This document shows, in pieces, positions 1-8,327 of a stretch of 64,000 bases of DNA. The notes beneath the pieces are model-generated. The model ran no database searches. It was not told the origin of the DNA and saw only the letters and a list, made by a program, of their open reading frames with translations. The translations under genes and the position numbers were made by a program. The DNA is from Pseudomonas sp. UBA6562. GTDB taxonomy: Bacteria > Pseudomonadota > Gammaproteobacteria > Pseudomonadales > Pseudomonadaceae. The DNA lies in assembly GCF_002434265.1 (NCBI RefSeq), contig NZ_DJJS01000006.1, positions 682,001 through 746,000 on the forward strand, read 5' to 3'. Position 1 is the first letter of the stretch. Each line of letters starts with the position of its first letter.

Positions 1-137
1 GCGACATCGCCTATCGCTATGGTTATCAGCGCTTCGACAGCCAGGTGATGCTGACCGTGATCGCCATGCTGGTGGCGCTGGTGGCGGTGATTCAACTGGG
101 TGGCAATCGCCTGGCGAAGCGCTTGAACAAGCGCTGA
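1..137 (+). CDS. metI: MetI-like ABC transporter permease, C-terminal end (partial)
   Basis: This is the tail of a gene that starts outside the window; 44 codons and a TGA stop are visible in frame 3. The peptide begins DIAYRYGYQRFDSQVM, continues with a hydrophobic stretch and ends in basic residues. That pattern matches the end of the D-methionine importer permease MetI, in which a RYGYQRF motif precedes the last transmembrane helix. In that family the permease works in the inner membrane with the ATPase MetN and the lipoprotein MetQ. The family call rests on this short tail only, so the substrate is inferred. Confidence 0.65.
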   Translation, partial: DIAYRYGYQRFDSQVMLTVIAMLVALVAVIQLGGNRLAKRLNKR

Positions 138-161
138 GGGCTTGAAGCAGCGCTGAGGGCT

Positions 162-195
162 CAACGGCGCAAGCCTGCCGAGCGCGGCGCCGTTG
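162..195 (+). terminator. Inverted repeat after the metI-like gene
   Basis: Nine-base arms caacggcgc (162-170) and gcgccgttg (187-195) lie 25 bp after the stop codon. There is no T-run, so this could be a stem-loop or 3' stabiliser rather than a true intrinsic terminator. Confidence 0.3.
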
Positions 196-273
196 CTCAG
201 GCGGCGGCGCCGTCATACGTCCGGTTTCGACTATCGCGCCTTGTGCCGCATGCCGTTGCGGCACGCGGCGCCT

Positions 274-2169
274 TCACTGGCCGTCCAGGTCCGCCACAGG
301 CACCGGCCGCCCGAACCAGTACCCCTGCCCTAGCTCGCACCCCTGCTCCAGCAGGAATTCGGCCTGCTGCGCCTGCTCGATGCCCTCGGCGTGCACCTGC
401 ATGTTCATGCTGCGTGCCAGGGCGATGATCACGCGCACGATGGCGATGTCATCGTCGTCCTCCGGCAGCCCGGCGACGAAGCCCTGGTCGATCTTGAGCT
501 TCTGCACCGGCAGGCGCTTGAGGCGCAACAGCGAGGAATAGCCGGTGCCGAAATCGTCGATGGCCAGGCGCAGGCCCAGTTCGCGCAGGCGGTGCAGTTG
601 TTCGAGCGAGATTTCCGGGTCGTCCATCACCGCGCTTTCGGTGACTTCCACTTCCAGCAATGCCGGGCTCATGCCGGTTTCGGCCAGCACCTGGGCGACG
701 TCCAGGTACAGACCGCGTTGGCTGAACAGCCGGCTGGAGATGTTCACCGCCACGAACTGCAAGGCCTGGCCTTCGGCCTGCCAGCGCACCATCTGCCGGC
801 AGGCCTGGCGCAGCACCCACAGGTCGATTTCGGCGATCAGCCCAGTGCGTTCGGCGATCGGGATGAACTCGCCCGGTGGCACCAACCCGCGCTCGGGGTG
901 CTGCCAACGTACCAGCGCCTCTACGCCAACGCGTGCGCCGCTGGCCAGGTCGTGCACCGGCTGGAAGTACACGCGCAGCTCCTCCTGCTCCAGGGCGCGG
1001 CGCAGCTCGCTTGCGGTTTCCACGCGCTGCTGGGCATGGGCGGTCAGCTCCTCGGTGTACAGCGCATAACCCGCACGGCCATTGCCTTTGGCCTTGTACA
1101 GCGCGGCGTCGGCGTTGCGCAGCAGTTGCTCGGCGCTGCGCGCGTCGTTGGGAAACAGGCCGATGCCGATGCTGACGCTGATCGACAAGCGGTGCCCGTC
1201 GCAATCGAACGGGGCCTTCATGTGCTCGAGGATGGTCCGCGCCAGGTCCGCCGCCTGGCCCACCTGCTGGCAACGCTCGAGCAGCACACCGAACTCGTCG
1301 CCGCCCAGCCGCGCCAGGGTCACGCCTGTGCCGAGCAGTGCGCTCAAACGTTCGCCCACGCGTTTGAGCAACTGGTCGCCCAGGGTGTGGCCCAGGCCGT
1401 CGTTGATGCTCTGGAAGTGGTCGAGGTCCATCAGCAACAGGGCGCAGCCTTGCTTGTGCGTTTGCGCGGCGCTCAGGGCCTGCTCGACGCGATCGTTGAA
1501 CAGCAGGCGGTTGGGCAATCCGGTGAGCGGATCGTGGTGGGCCAGGTAGGCCAGCTCCTGCTCGGAGTGCTTGATGGCGCTGACGTCGCTGAACACCGCC
1601 ACGTAATGGCTGACCTGCCCCTGCTCGTCGCGGATGGCACGGATGGTCTGCCACTGCGGGTAGATTTCGCCCTGTTTGCGGCGGTTCCAGATCTCCCCGC
1701 TCCACTCGCCGGTAGCCGCCAGCGCCGCGTAGATGCCTTGATAGAACGCCGGCCCATGGTGGCCGGACTTGAACTTGCTCGGCCGCTGGCCCAGCACTTC
1801 GTCTTCCTGGTAACCGGTGATGCGCATGAACGCCCGGTTGACGTGCACGATCAGGCCATCGCGGTCGGTCACCAGCACGCCTTCCAGGGTGCTGTCGAAG
1901 ACGGCCTCGGCCATGCGCAGGCGCTGCCGGTCTTCGCGGCGCAAGCGCGCGCCCAGGCCGATGGAGCCGAGCAGACGCGCGCGATTGACGAACAACAGCG
2001 CGGTGCTCGCCAGCAGCCACAGCGCCACGCTGACGTTGTGGCTCCAAGCCTGTGCCGTGGGATCGTCGAACAGGTGATCCAGCACCTGCCCGGCCAGTAC
2101 CAGCCAGAGAATCGAGAGCACCAGGTAGAGCGCAGCCATGCGCAAGGCGTCGCGAGTGGAAACGGACAT
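274..2169 (-). CDS. Membrane PAS-GGDEF-EAL protein (c-di-GMP synthase/phosphodiesterase)
   Basis: A protein of 631 residues. Two N-terminal hydrophobic segments (about residues 12-30 and 46-62) suggest an inner-membrane anchor. A PAS domain follows at about 88-200, then a GGDEF domain with an intact motif (RLGGDEF, about 287-293), then an EAL domain from about 385 to the end. The EAL domain keeps its signature (VEALVRW, EVTESAVMDD, DDFGTGYSSL, EGIEQ). I see no RxxD inhibitory site just before GGDEF. Both synthesis and breakdown of c-di-GMP are possible; which dominates cannot be read from sequence. I chose the ATG at 2169 because the peptide MSVSTRDALRMAALY gives a normal membrane start; an upstream in-frame start at 2247 would add 26 unlikely residues. 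It is divergent from another diguanylate cyclase gene. Confidence 0.88.
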   Translation of the reverse strand: MSVSTRDALRMAALYLVLSILWLVLAGQVLDHLFDDPTAQAWSHNVSVALWLLASTALLFVNRARLLGSIGLGARLRREDRQRLRMAEAVFDSTLEGVLVTDRDGLIVHVNRAFMRITGYQEDEVLGQRPSKFKSGHHGPAFYQGIYAALAATGEWSGEIWNRRKQGEIYPQWQTIRAIRDEQGQVSHYVAVFSDVSAIKHSEQELAYLAHHDPLTGLPNRLLFNDRVEQALSAAQTHKQGCALLLMDLDHFQSINDGLGHTLGDQLLKRVGERLSALLGTGVTLARLGGDEFGVLLERCQQVGQAADLARTILEHMKAPFDCDGHRLSISVSIGIGLFPNDARSAEQLLRNADAALYKAKGNGRAGYALYTEELTAHAQQRVETASELRRALEQEELRVYFQPVHDLASGARVGVEALVRWQHPERGLVPPGEFIPIAERTGLIAEIDLWVLRQACRQMVRWQAEGQALQFVAVNISSRLFSQRGLYLDVAQVLAETGMSPALLEVEVTESAVMDDPEISLEQLHRLRELGLRLAIDDFGTGYSSLLRLKRLPVQKLKIDQGFVAGLPEDDDDIAIVRVIIALARSMNMQVHAEGIEQAQQAEFLLEQGCELGQGYWFGRPVPVADLDGQ

Positions 2170-2382
2170 GATGGGTGGGTCGGCCCCCGATGAGTGAAAA
2201 GCCAGTATAAGGCACAATGCCCGCAGGGCTGCCCACCCGTGCCACACGGGCGCACTTTTTACCCGACGGAACGCTCCGGCACTCTGGAACTAAATCCGAC
2301 CACCCCACTCATAAATGGCACATCGCCTCTGTAGCGGGCCGGGTCGTGCCGCATGCTCTTCGCAATCCGACGATCCGTACCG

Positions 2383-3372
2383 ATGCCCAAGAACTTCGAC
2401 CCGCCCTTGTCAGACACCTCTGCGCCAGATACTGCCGAAACCCTTCTTGCCCTGCTCCATGCCCAAGCCGAAGTCGCGCGCCTGAGCGAACGCGAGCGGC
2501 TGTTCAGCTCGCTGCTGGAAAGCGTCAATGCCGCGCTGTGGGCCTTCGACTGGGAAACCCGCCAGGTGCTTTACGTCAGCCCCGCCTACGAGCGCATCTT
2601 CGGACGCTCGGCCGCTCTGGTGATGGCCGACTACTGCGAGTGGCGCGACGCGGTCTATCCCGACGACCTGGCCTATGCCGAACAGAGCCTGGCCGACGTA
2701 CTGGTCAGCGGTGCTGTCGAAGACCGCGAGTACCGCATCATCAACGCGGCAGGCGAAGTGCGCTGGCTGAGCGACAAGTGCTTCCTCAAGCAGACCCGCG
2801 AGGGCGACCAGCGGGTGATCATCGTCGGCATCGCCGAGGACATCACGGAAAAGAAACAGCTCGAAAGCGAGTTGCAGCGCCTGGCCACCATCGACGTGCT
2901 GACCCAGAGCAGCAACCGTCGGCACTTCTTCGAGTGCGCCCACCAAGCGTTCGAAGATGCCTGTGCCGACGACACACCGCTGTCGTTCCTGCTGCTGGAC
3001 ATCGACGACTTCAAACAGATCAACGACAGCTACGGCCACCAGGAGGGCGACCAGGTGTTGCAGCGCATCGCCGACAGCGGCAAGAACGCCTTGCGCCGCG
3101 GCGACCTGTTCGGACGCATCGGCGGCGAGGAGTTCGCCGCGGTGTTTCCGGGCTGTACGGCCGAGGCGGCGCAGCAGATCGCCCAGCGCTTGCAACGGGA
3201 AATCCAGCGCTTGAGCTTCAGCCATGGCCAGCAGGTGTATCGGGTCACCGTCAGCCAGGGGCTGACCGACCGGACGCAGAACGACGAATTGCTCGACAGC
3301 CTGTTCGCCCGCGCCGACGAGGCGATGTACCAGGCCAAGCGCCAGGGCAAGAACCAGATCGTGCAGGGTTAA
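2383..3372 (+). CDS. PAS-GGDEF diguanylate cyclase
   Basis: A protein of 329 residues from the ATG at 2383; an ATG at 2353 would add 10 residues. It has no membrane segment. An N-terminal helical region is followed by a PAS_3-like domain (motifs YVSPAYERIFGR and WRDAVYPDDL, and a VIIVGIAEDITEKKQ tail). The GGDEF domain has an intact GGEEF motif (GRIGGEEFAAVF). A possible RxxD product-inhibition site (RRGD) lies five residues before it, so feedback control by c-di-GMP is likely. It is divergent from the PAS-GGDEF-EAL gene and ends 13 bp from the convergent receiver-HDOD gene. The enzyme joins two GTP into c-di-GMP in response to whatever the PAS domain senses, which is unknown. Confidence 0.87.
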   Translation: MPKNFDPPLSDTSAPDTAETLLALLHAQAEVARLSERERLFSSLLESVNAALWAFDWETRQVLYVSPAYERIFGRSAALVMADYCEWRDAVYPDDLAYAEQSLADVLVSGAVEDREYRIINAAGEVRWLSDKCFLKQTREGDQRVIIVGIAEDITEKKQLESELQRLATIDVLTQSSNRRHFFECAHQAFEDACADDTPLSFLLLDIDDFKQINDSYGHQEGDQVLQRIADSGKNALRRGDLFGRIGGEEFAAVFPGCTAEAAQQIAQRLQREIQRLSFSHGQQVYRVTVSQGLTDRTQNDELLDSLFARADEAMYQAKRQGKNQIVQG

Positions 3373-3385
3373 AAGGCCTGCGCCT

Positions 3386-4660
3386 TTATCCCTGAGCGTC
3401 GGGTGTCTGGGGCGGTGCGGACGGTGACGACACTTCAGGCAGCGGCGGTGCTGCGCCGGCACCAGGCAGCCCCTGCAACTGTTGAAGGCTCACCCGCAAC
3501 AGGCGCGCCGTCTTGCCCTCGGCCAGTGCGTGCAGGCCGTCGCCCGCCGGCAAGCGCGCCAGTTGCCCGGCCAGGTGCATGACCAGCATGTCGCGCGAAT
3601 ACACACCCCCACCCAATCGATAGACCGCAGCGATCAGCTCGCGCAACGGCAGCGGCAAGCGCCAGCGCGTGCGCAACGCCGAACCGAACGGTGCGGCGAA
3701 CTGCGCCAGCGCCTGGCCGACCTGCACGCTGCTCAACTCGCCCCCGGCCAGGCGCCACTCCTGCAAACAGCGCAGTACCGCGAGCTCCCCAAGGCTGTGC
3801 AACAGCCCCGCGCAATAGCAGCGGCTTTCGTCCAGGCGCAGCAAGGCGGCCAGCCCGCGGCCCTGCTCGGCGGTGTGCAACGCCAGGTACCAGTAGTGGT
3901 TGGCGAACTGTGCCAGCAGCGGGTCGCTCAGGTAGGCACTGCGCTTGAGCGTAAGACCAAGCATGAGGTTCATGCTCTGCACGCTGCCGAGCCGGTGCAG
4001 GGCTTGGCGCAACTGCTGCACGGGCGCGCCACCGTGCAAGGCGGCGCTGTTGGCGGCGGCGATCAGCACGCCGGTGGCTTGCGGATCGTCTTGCAGCTCC
4101 GCCTCCAGCACGCTCAAGTCCAGACCCGCAGGCTGCAAGGCGCGTTTGACCGCCGTGTGTACGTCGACCAATAAGGGGCCGCCGTCGGCGTTGGCCCGGC
4201 GCTGTTCGAGAAAGCCGTGCAGGCTGGCATCCGGCGACAGCGCCGGCACCGGGCATGCCACCGACTCGCCGGCCGCCAGCAGCAAAGCCTCGAGGCGTCG
4301 GCGCAGCGAGTCGAGGTCGAGGGGTTTGCTCAAGTAAGCGGTGGGCTGCAAGGGCAAGGCCTCACGCACGCTGGCGCTGTCGACCCGGGCACTGAGCAGG
4401 ATGAACGGCAGGCGCGCAGCGCTGCGGCGGCGGCGTACCTTGCGCAGCAAGTCCAAGCCGTCCACGCCGGCCAACTCCCGCGCGGCGATGATCAGGTCGG
4501 GTTCGCTGGCCAGCGCGGCCAGGGCCTGCACGCCGTTCTCGCACACCTGCAAGCTGGCGTCGCAGCGCACGCTGAGCAGTGTGTCGGTGAGCAGGTCACG
4601 CACCCACGGATCGCTTTCCACGATCAGCACCGAAGGCGGCAGAGGTTCTACGGCAGGCAT
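3386..4660 (-). CDS. Receiver-HDOD protein with a degenerate receiver
   Basis: A protein of 424 residues. Residues of about 10-125 form a response-regulator receiver. The acidic pair (LIVESDPW), the conserved Ser (FILLSAR) and the Lys (YLSKPLD) are present. The phospho-acceptor Asp appears to be replaced: the strand reads DLIIAARELAGVDG, and aligned to the usual D-x-x-M-P-x-x-D-G pattern an Ala sits at the Asp position. An HDOD domain follows at about 170-370; these domains are HD-like, lack the metal-binding histidines and act as signalling scaffolds. The C-terminus is Pro/Ala-rich. A good Shine-Dalgarno (AAGGAG) supports the ATG at 4660. Its role is unknown; the two neighbouring c-di-GMP genes suggest a link to that network, which is inference. 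Confidence 0.85.
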   Translation of the reverse strand: MPAVEPLPPSVLIVESDPWVRDLLTDTLLSVRCDASLQVCENGVQALAALASEPDLIIAARELAGVDGLDLLRKVRRRRSAARLPFILLSARVDSASVREALPLQPTAYLSKPLDLDSLRRRLEALLLAAGESVACPVPALSPDASLHGFLEQRRANADGGPLLVDVHTAVKRALQPAGLDLSVLEAELQDDPQATGVLIAAANSAALHGGAPVQQLRQALHRLGSVQSMNLMLGLTLKRSAYLSDPLLAQFANHYWYLALHTAEQGRGLAALLRLDESRCYCAGLLHSLGELAVLRCLQEWRLAGGELSSVQVGQALAQFAAPFGSALRTRWRLPLPLRELIAAVYRLGGGVYSRDMLVMHLAGQLARLPAGDGLHALAEGKTARLLRVSLQQLQGLPGAGAAPPLPEVSSPSAPPQTPDAQG

Positions 4661-4743
4661 GCATCGCTCCTTGATCGATCCGACGCGGCGTTGCCGGCCG
4701 CGCCCTTCCTGGGCACAACCTTAGCGCGCCACCGGCCGTCAGG

Positions 4744-4777
4744 CATGAAAAAACCCGCCGAAGCGGGTTTTTTCATG
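4744..4777 (-). terminator. Strong intrinsic terminator of gabT
   Basis: A perfect 15-bp stem (4744-4758 with 4763-4777) has a cgaa loop, a GC-rich core and A6/T6 tracts on both sides. It lies 15 bp past the gabT stop and could work in both directions, insulating gabT from the receiver-HDOD gene. Confidence 0.92.
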
Positions 4778-4791
4778 GAGCGAGGCGCGGA

Positions 4792-6069
4792 TCAGGCGAG
4801 TTCAGCGAAGCACTCTTCGATGATTGCCAGGCCTTTGTCCAGCAGCGCGTCTTCGGCGGTCAGCGGGACCAGAATACGCAGGACGTTGCCATAGGTGCCG
4901 CACGACAGCAGGATCAGACCCTTGTCGCGCGCCTTGGCGACCACTTGCGCCACGGCAGCGGCGTTCGGCGTGTGGGTGCCCTTCTCGAACACTTCCACGG
5001 CGATCATCGAGCCCAGACCACGGACGTCGCCGATGATCGGGTGCTTGGCTTGAATGGCGCGCAGGCCGGCGGTCAGGTGCTCGCCAACGGTACGGCTGCG
5101 TTCGAGCAGCTTCTCTTCTTCGAACACTTCGATCACGGCCAGGGCCGCGGCGCAGGCGATCGGCGAACCGGCATAGGTGCCGCCCAGGCCGCCCGGGGCG
5201 ATGGCGTCCATGTACTCGGCCTTGCCGCAGACACCGGCCAGCGGGAAGCCACCGGCGATGGACTTGGCGAAGGTGGTCAGGTCAGGCGCGACGCCCATCT
5301 GCTCCATGGCGAAGAAGGTGCCGGTACGGCCAGCGCCGGTCTGCACTTCGTCGGCGATCAGCAGGATGCCGTGCTGGTCGCACAGCGCGCGCAGACGCTT
5401 CATCAGCTCGACGGGCGCAGGCAGGAAGCCGCCTTCGCCTTGTACCGGCTCGAGGATGATCGCGGCGATGTCCTTGGGCTCGGCATCGTTCTTGAAGATG
5501 CGCTCGACCGAAGCGATGGCCTCGTCGACGCTCACGCCGTGCAGTTCGTTGGGGAACAGCGCGCGGAACACGCCGCCTGGCATCAGGCCCATGCCGGCCG
5601 AGTACGGCACGACCTTACCGGTCAGGCCCAGGGTCATCATGGTGCGGCCGTGGTAGGCGCCGGTGAAGGCGATCACGCCGGCACGGCCGGTGGCGGCACG
5701 GGCGATCTTGATGGCGTTCTCGACCGCTTCGGAGCCGGTGGACACCAGCAGGGTCTTCTTCTCGAAGTCGCCAGGCACCAGGGCGTTGATCTTCTCGCAC
5801 ACTTCCACGTACGGCTCGTAGGCCAGGACCTGAAAGCAGGTGTGGCTGACCTTGGTCAGCTGTTCCTGGACGGCGGCGACCACTTTAGGGTGCAGGTGGC
5901 CGGTGTTGAGGACCGCGATGCCGCCCGCGAAGTCGATCAGTTCGCGGCCTTCGACGTCGATGACCGTGGCGTTCTTCGCCTTGTCGACGAAGATCGGGTG
6001 GATCTGGCCGACGCCGCGTGGGACGGCGGCGACGCGACGTTGCATCAAGGATTCGTTGGTCTTGCTCAT
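4792..6069 (-). CDS. gabT: 4-aminobutyrate aminotransferase
   Basis: A protein of 425 residues, the usual length for GabT. It transfers the amino group of GABA (and often 5-aminovalerate) to 2-oxoglutarate, giving succinate semialdehyde and glutamate. It is a class III PLP aminotransferase in the cytoplasm. The PLP lysine is in FAKSIAGGFP (about residue 269), and LLIADEVQTGAGRTG holds the Asp that contacts the PLP ring nitrogen. I chose the ATG at 6069 because AGAGGG stands just upstream; the longer reading frame to 6096 adds nine residues. It is downstream of gabD on the same strand, but a terminator-like hairpin lies between them, so the two may not be made in equal amounts. Confidence 0.96.
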   Translation of the reverse strand: MSKTNESLMQRRVAAVPRGVGQIHPIFVDKAKNATVIDVEGRELIDFAGGIAVLNTGHLHPKVVAAVQEQLTKVSHTCFQVLAYEPYVEVCEKINALVPGDFEKKTLLVSTGSEAVENAIKIARAATGRAGVIAFTGAYHGRTMMTLGLTGKVVPYSAGMGLMPGGVFRALFPNELHGVSVDEAIASVERIFKNDAEPKDIAAIILEPVQGEGGFLPAPVELMKRLRALCDQHGILLIADEVQTGAGRTGTFFAMEQMGVAPDLTTFAKSIAGGFPLAGVCGKAEYMDAIAPGGLGGTYAGSPIACAAALAVIEVFEEEKLLERSRTVGEHLTAGLRAIQAKHPIIGDVRGLGSMIAVEVFEKGTHTPNAAAVAQVVAKARDKGLILLSCGTYGNVLRILVPLTAEDALLDKGLAIIEECFAELA

Positions 6070-6187
6070 AAAGCCCTCTTTGGCGCCCATACGCATGGCG
6101 CGCTTATCGAGGGTGGCAGGAACGTCGGCGCACAGTATTCGTTGATCGACTGCCGCACGCGTCCCTGGCCACCAGGTACTGCGCTGT

Positions 6188-6227
6188 AAAAAAGGCCAGC
6201 GAGGCGTCGCTCTCGCGCCCCGCTGGC
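6188..6227 (-). terminator. Intrinsic terminator between gabD and gabT
   Basis: The stem is 6195-6206 with 6216-6227 (12 bp, one mismatch). On the minus strand it is followed by T6 (6188-6193 complement). It lies about 22 bp after the gabD stop and 120 bp before gabT, so it should reduce read-through into gabT. Confidence 0.8.
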
Positions 6228-6249
6228 AGAGGTGAAGCGTGTCAGTGCA

Positions 6250-7692
6250 TCAGACGCTGAGGCACAGGTACTTGATTTCGAGGTAGTCCTCGATGCCGTA
6301 CTTGGAACCTTCGCGGCCAAGGCCGGAGGCCTTGATACCGCCGAACGGCGCGACTTCGTTGGAGATCAGGCCGGTGTTGATACCCACCATGCCGTATTCC
6401 AGAGCCTCGGCGACACGGAACACGCGGCTCATGTCGCGGGCATAGAAGTACGACGCCAGGCCGAACTCGGTGTCGTTGGACATGGCGATGACTTCGGCTT
6501 CGTCCTGGAAGCGGAACAGCGGCGCCAGCGGGCCGAAGGTCTCCTCCTTGGCCACGGCGGCGGACTTGGGCACATCGACCAGGATGGTCGGCTCGAAGAA
6601 GTTGCCTTCGATCAGCTTGCCGCCCGACAGCACCTTGGCGCCCTTGGACACGGCGTCTTCGATGTGTTCCTGGACCTTGGCCACGGCCTTGTGGTCGATC
6701 AGCGGGCCGGTGGTGGTGCCCTCTTCCAGACCGTTGCCGATCTTCAGCTTGGCCACGGCGGCCTTGAGCTTCTCGGCGAAGGCGTCGTAGACGCCGTCCT
6801 GCACGTAGATACGGTTGGCGCAGACGCAGGTCTGGCCGTTGTTGCGGTACTTGGAGATGATCGCGCCTTCGACGGCCTTATCCAGGTCGGCGTCGTCGAA
6901 CACGATGAACGGCGCGTTGCCGCCCAGCTCCAGGGAGACCTTCTTGATGTCCTTGGCGCATTCCTGCATCAGCTGACGGCCGATTTCGGTGGAGCCGGTG
7001 AAGGACAGCTTGCGCACCAGGCTGTTGCTGGTCAGCTCGCCGCCGACTTCGCCGGCACTGCCGGTGACCACGCTCAGCACGCCTTCCGGGATGCCGGCAC
7101 GGGTGGCCAGCTCGACCAGGGCCAGGGCGGAGAACGGGGTCTGCGACGCGGGCTTGAGCACCATGGTGCAACCGGCGGCCAGGGCCGGACCGGCTTTGCG
7201 GGTGATCATCGCGGCCGGGAAGTTCCACGGGGTGATGGCTGCGGTGACGCCGATCGGCTGCTTGATGACGATCAGACGCTTGTCGGGCTGGTGGCCCGGG
7301 ATGGTGTCGCCATAAACGCGCTTGGCTTCTTCGGCGAACCACTCGATGAACGAGGCGGCGTAGGCGATTTCGCCCTTGGCTTCGGCCAGCGGCTTGCCTT
7401 GCTCGGTGGTCATCAGGCGGGCCAGGTCGTCCTGGTTCTCGATCATCAGCTCGAACCAGCGGCGCAGCTTGTTGGAACGCTCCTTGGCCGTCAGCGCGCG
7501 CCAGGCCGGCAGCGCCTTGTCGGCGGCCTCGATGGCGCGGCGGGTTTCGGCGGTGCCCATTTTCGGCACGGTGCCGATGACTTCGCCGGTCGCCGGGTTG
7601 GTCACGTTGAGGGTCTGGCCATTGTCCGCATCCAGCCACTGGCCATTGATGTAGGCCTGCTGACGGAACAACTGAGCGTCTTTGAGCTGCAT
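6250..7692 (-). CDS. gabD: NADP-dependent succinate-semialdehyde dehydrogenase
   Basis: A protein of 480 residues in the aldehyde dehydrogenase superfamily, of the usual GabD length. It oxidises succinate semialdehyde (or glutarate semialdehyde) to the acid with NADP. The catalytic Cys is in NNGQTCVCANR (about 289) and the general-base Glu in LELGGNAPF (about 255). The cofactor region includes TPWNFP and FTGSTEIG. GGGAAG upstream supports the ATG at 7692. Its start lies about 30 bp from a strong leader hairpin. With gabT it completes the GABA shunt to succinate. Its upstream neighbour is gcvH, an unusual pairing. Confidence 0.96.
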   Translation of the reverse strand: MQLKDAQLFRQQAYINGQWLDADNGQTLNVTNPATGEVIGTVPKMGTAETRRAIEAADKALPAWRALTAKERSNKLRRWFELMIENQDDLARLMTTEQGKPLAEAKGEIAYAASFIEWFAEEAKRVYGDTIPGHQPDKRLIVIKQPIGVTAAITPWNFPAAMITRKAGPALAAGCTMVLKPASQTPFSALALVELATRAGIPEGVLSVVTGSAGEVGGELTSNSLVRKLSFTGSTEIGRQLMQECAKDIKKVSLELGGNAPFIVFDDADLDKAVEGAIISKYRNNGQTCVCANRIYVQDGVYDAFAEKLKAAVAKLKIGNGLEEGTTTGPLIDHKAVAKVQEHIEDAVSKGAKVLSGGKLIEGNFFEPTILVDVPKSAAVAKEETFGPLAPLFRFQDEAEVIAMSNDTEFGLASYFYARDMSRVFRVAEALEYGMVGINTGLISNEVAPFGGIKASGLGREGSKYGIEDYLEIKYLCLSV

Positions 7693-7719
7693 GTCGACTT
7701 CCCGGATTATTGATTGTGG

Positions 7720-7762
7720 AAAAACGCCTGGTATCGGGTACCAGGCGTTTGAAATCTCAAAC
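7720..7762 (-). promoter_or_regulatory. Overlapping hairpins in the gabD leader (possible attenuator)
   Basis: A perfect 12-bp stem (7722-7733 with 7739-7750, five-base loop) is followed on the minus strand by a T-run, like an intrinsic terminator. A second, weaker stem (gtttga 7747-7752 with tcaaac 7757-7762) shares bases 7747-7750 with it, so the two cannot form at once. The element sits in the predicted 5' UTR of gabD. It could instead be the terminator of gcvH, or a palindromic operator. Confidence 0.6.
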
Positions 7763-7765
7763 GAA

Positions 7766-7794
7766 TGCTAAGCGGCTGCTGGGGTATAGGACAA
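7766..7794 (-). promoter_or_regulatory. Predicted sigma-70 promoter of gabD
   Basis: Read on the minus strand: TTGTCC (7794-7789), a 17-bp spacer, then TTAGCA (7771-7766). A start near 7759 would give a leader of about 65 nt that contains the overlapping hairpins. This is a motif match only. Confidence 0.4.
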
Positions 7795-7894
7795 TAGGCC
7801 GTTCAGAAAAAAGAACGAACGGCGATTGGCGACGTGTGCGGGCGAGCCAAAGGCTGCGGCTCGCCTGCTACCCGCACCCGCTGCACCGAACGGG

Positions 7895-8278
7895 TTATTC
7901 GCCGATCGCCGCCTGGTAGCCTGCCGCGTCCAGCAGTTTGTCCAGCTCGGCGCTGTCGCTCGGCTTGAGCTTGAAGATCCACGCCTCGTAGGGCGTTTCG
8001 TTCAAGGCTTCGGGGCTGTCGGCCAGCGTCTCGTTGACCGCGATCACTTCGCCTGCCACCGGCGAATAGATGTCCGATGCCGCCTTCACCGACTCGACCA
8101 CGCCTGCTGCGTCGCCTGCGGCGAACACCTTGCCGACTTCCGCCAGCTCGACGAAGACCACATCGCCCAGCGCATCCTGGGCATGGTCGCTGATCCCGAC
8201 GGTGACCGTGCCATCGGCTTCCAAGCGGGCCCACTCGTGACTTTCGGCAAAACGCAGTTCGGCAGGGATGTTGCTCAT
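7895..8278 (-). CDS. gcvH: Glycine cleavage system H protein
   Basis: A protein of 127 residues, the usual GcvH length. It carries the aminomethyl group on a lipoyl arm between the P, T and L proteins. The lipoylated Lys is in VVESVKAASDIYSP (about residue 65). A GAGGA-like ribosome site stands upstream. It follows gcvT by 49 bp on the same strand, so the two are probably co-transcribed. In other Pseudomonas loci gcvP comes next; here gabD does. A gcvP copy must be elsewhere for this protein to function. Confidence 0.97.
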   Translation of the reverse strand: MSNIPAELRFAESHEWARLEADGTVTVGISDHAQDALGDVVFVELAEVGKVFAAGDAAGVVESVKAASDIYSPVAGEVIAVNETLADSPEALNETPYEAWIFKLKPSDSAELDKLLDAAGYQAAIGE

Positions 8279-8327
8279 GGAGTGTTTTCCTCAAATAGGC
8301 TCAGCGGTCGGCCCGCCGTGGGGGTGT

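Noticed and set aside
391..2193. 600-codon open frame on the plus strand
   Set aside because: Antisense to the PAS-GGDEF-EAL gene; composition is His/Gln/Ala-rich as expected for a GC-rich shadow.
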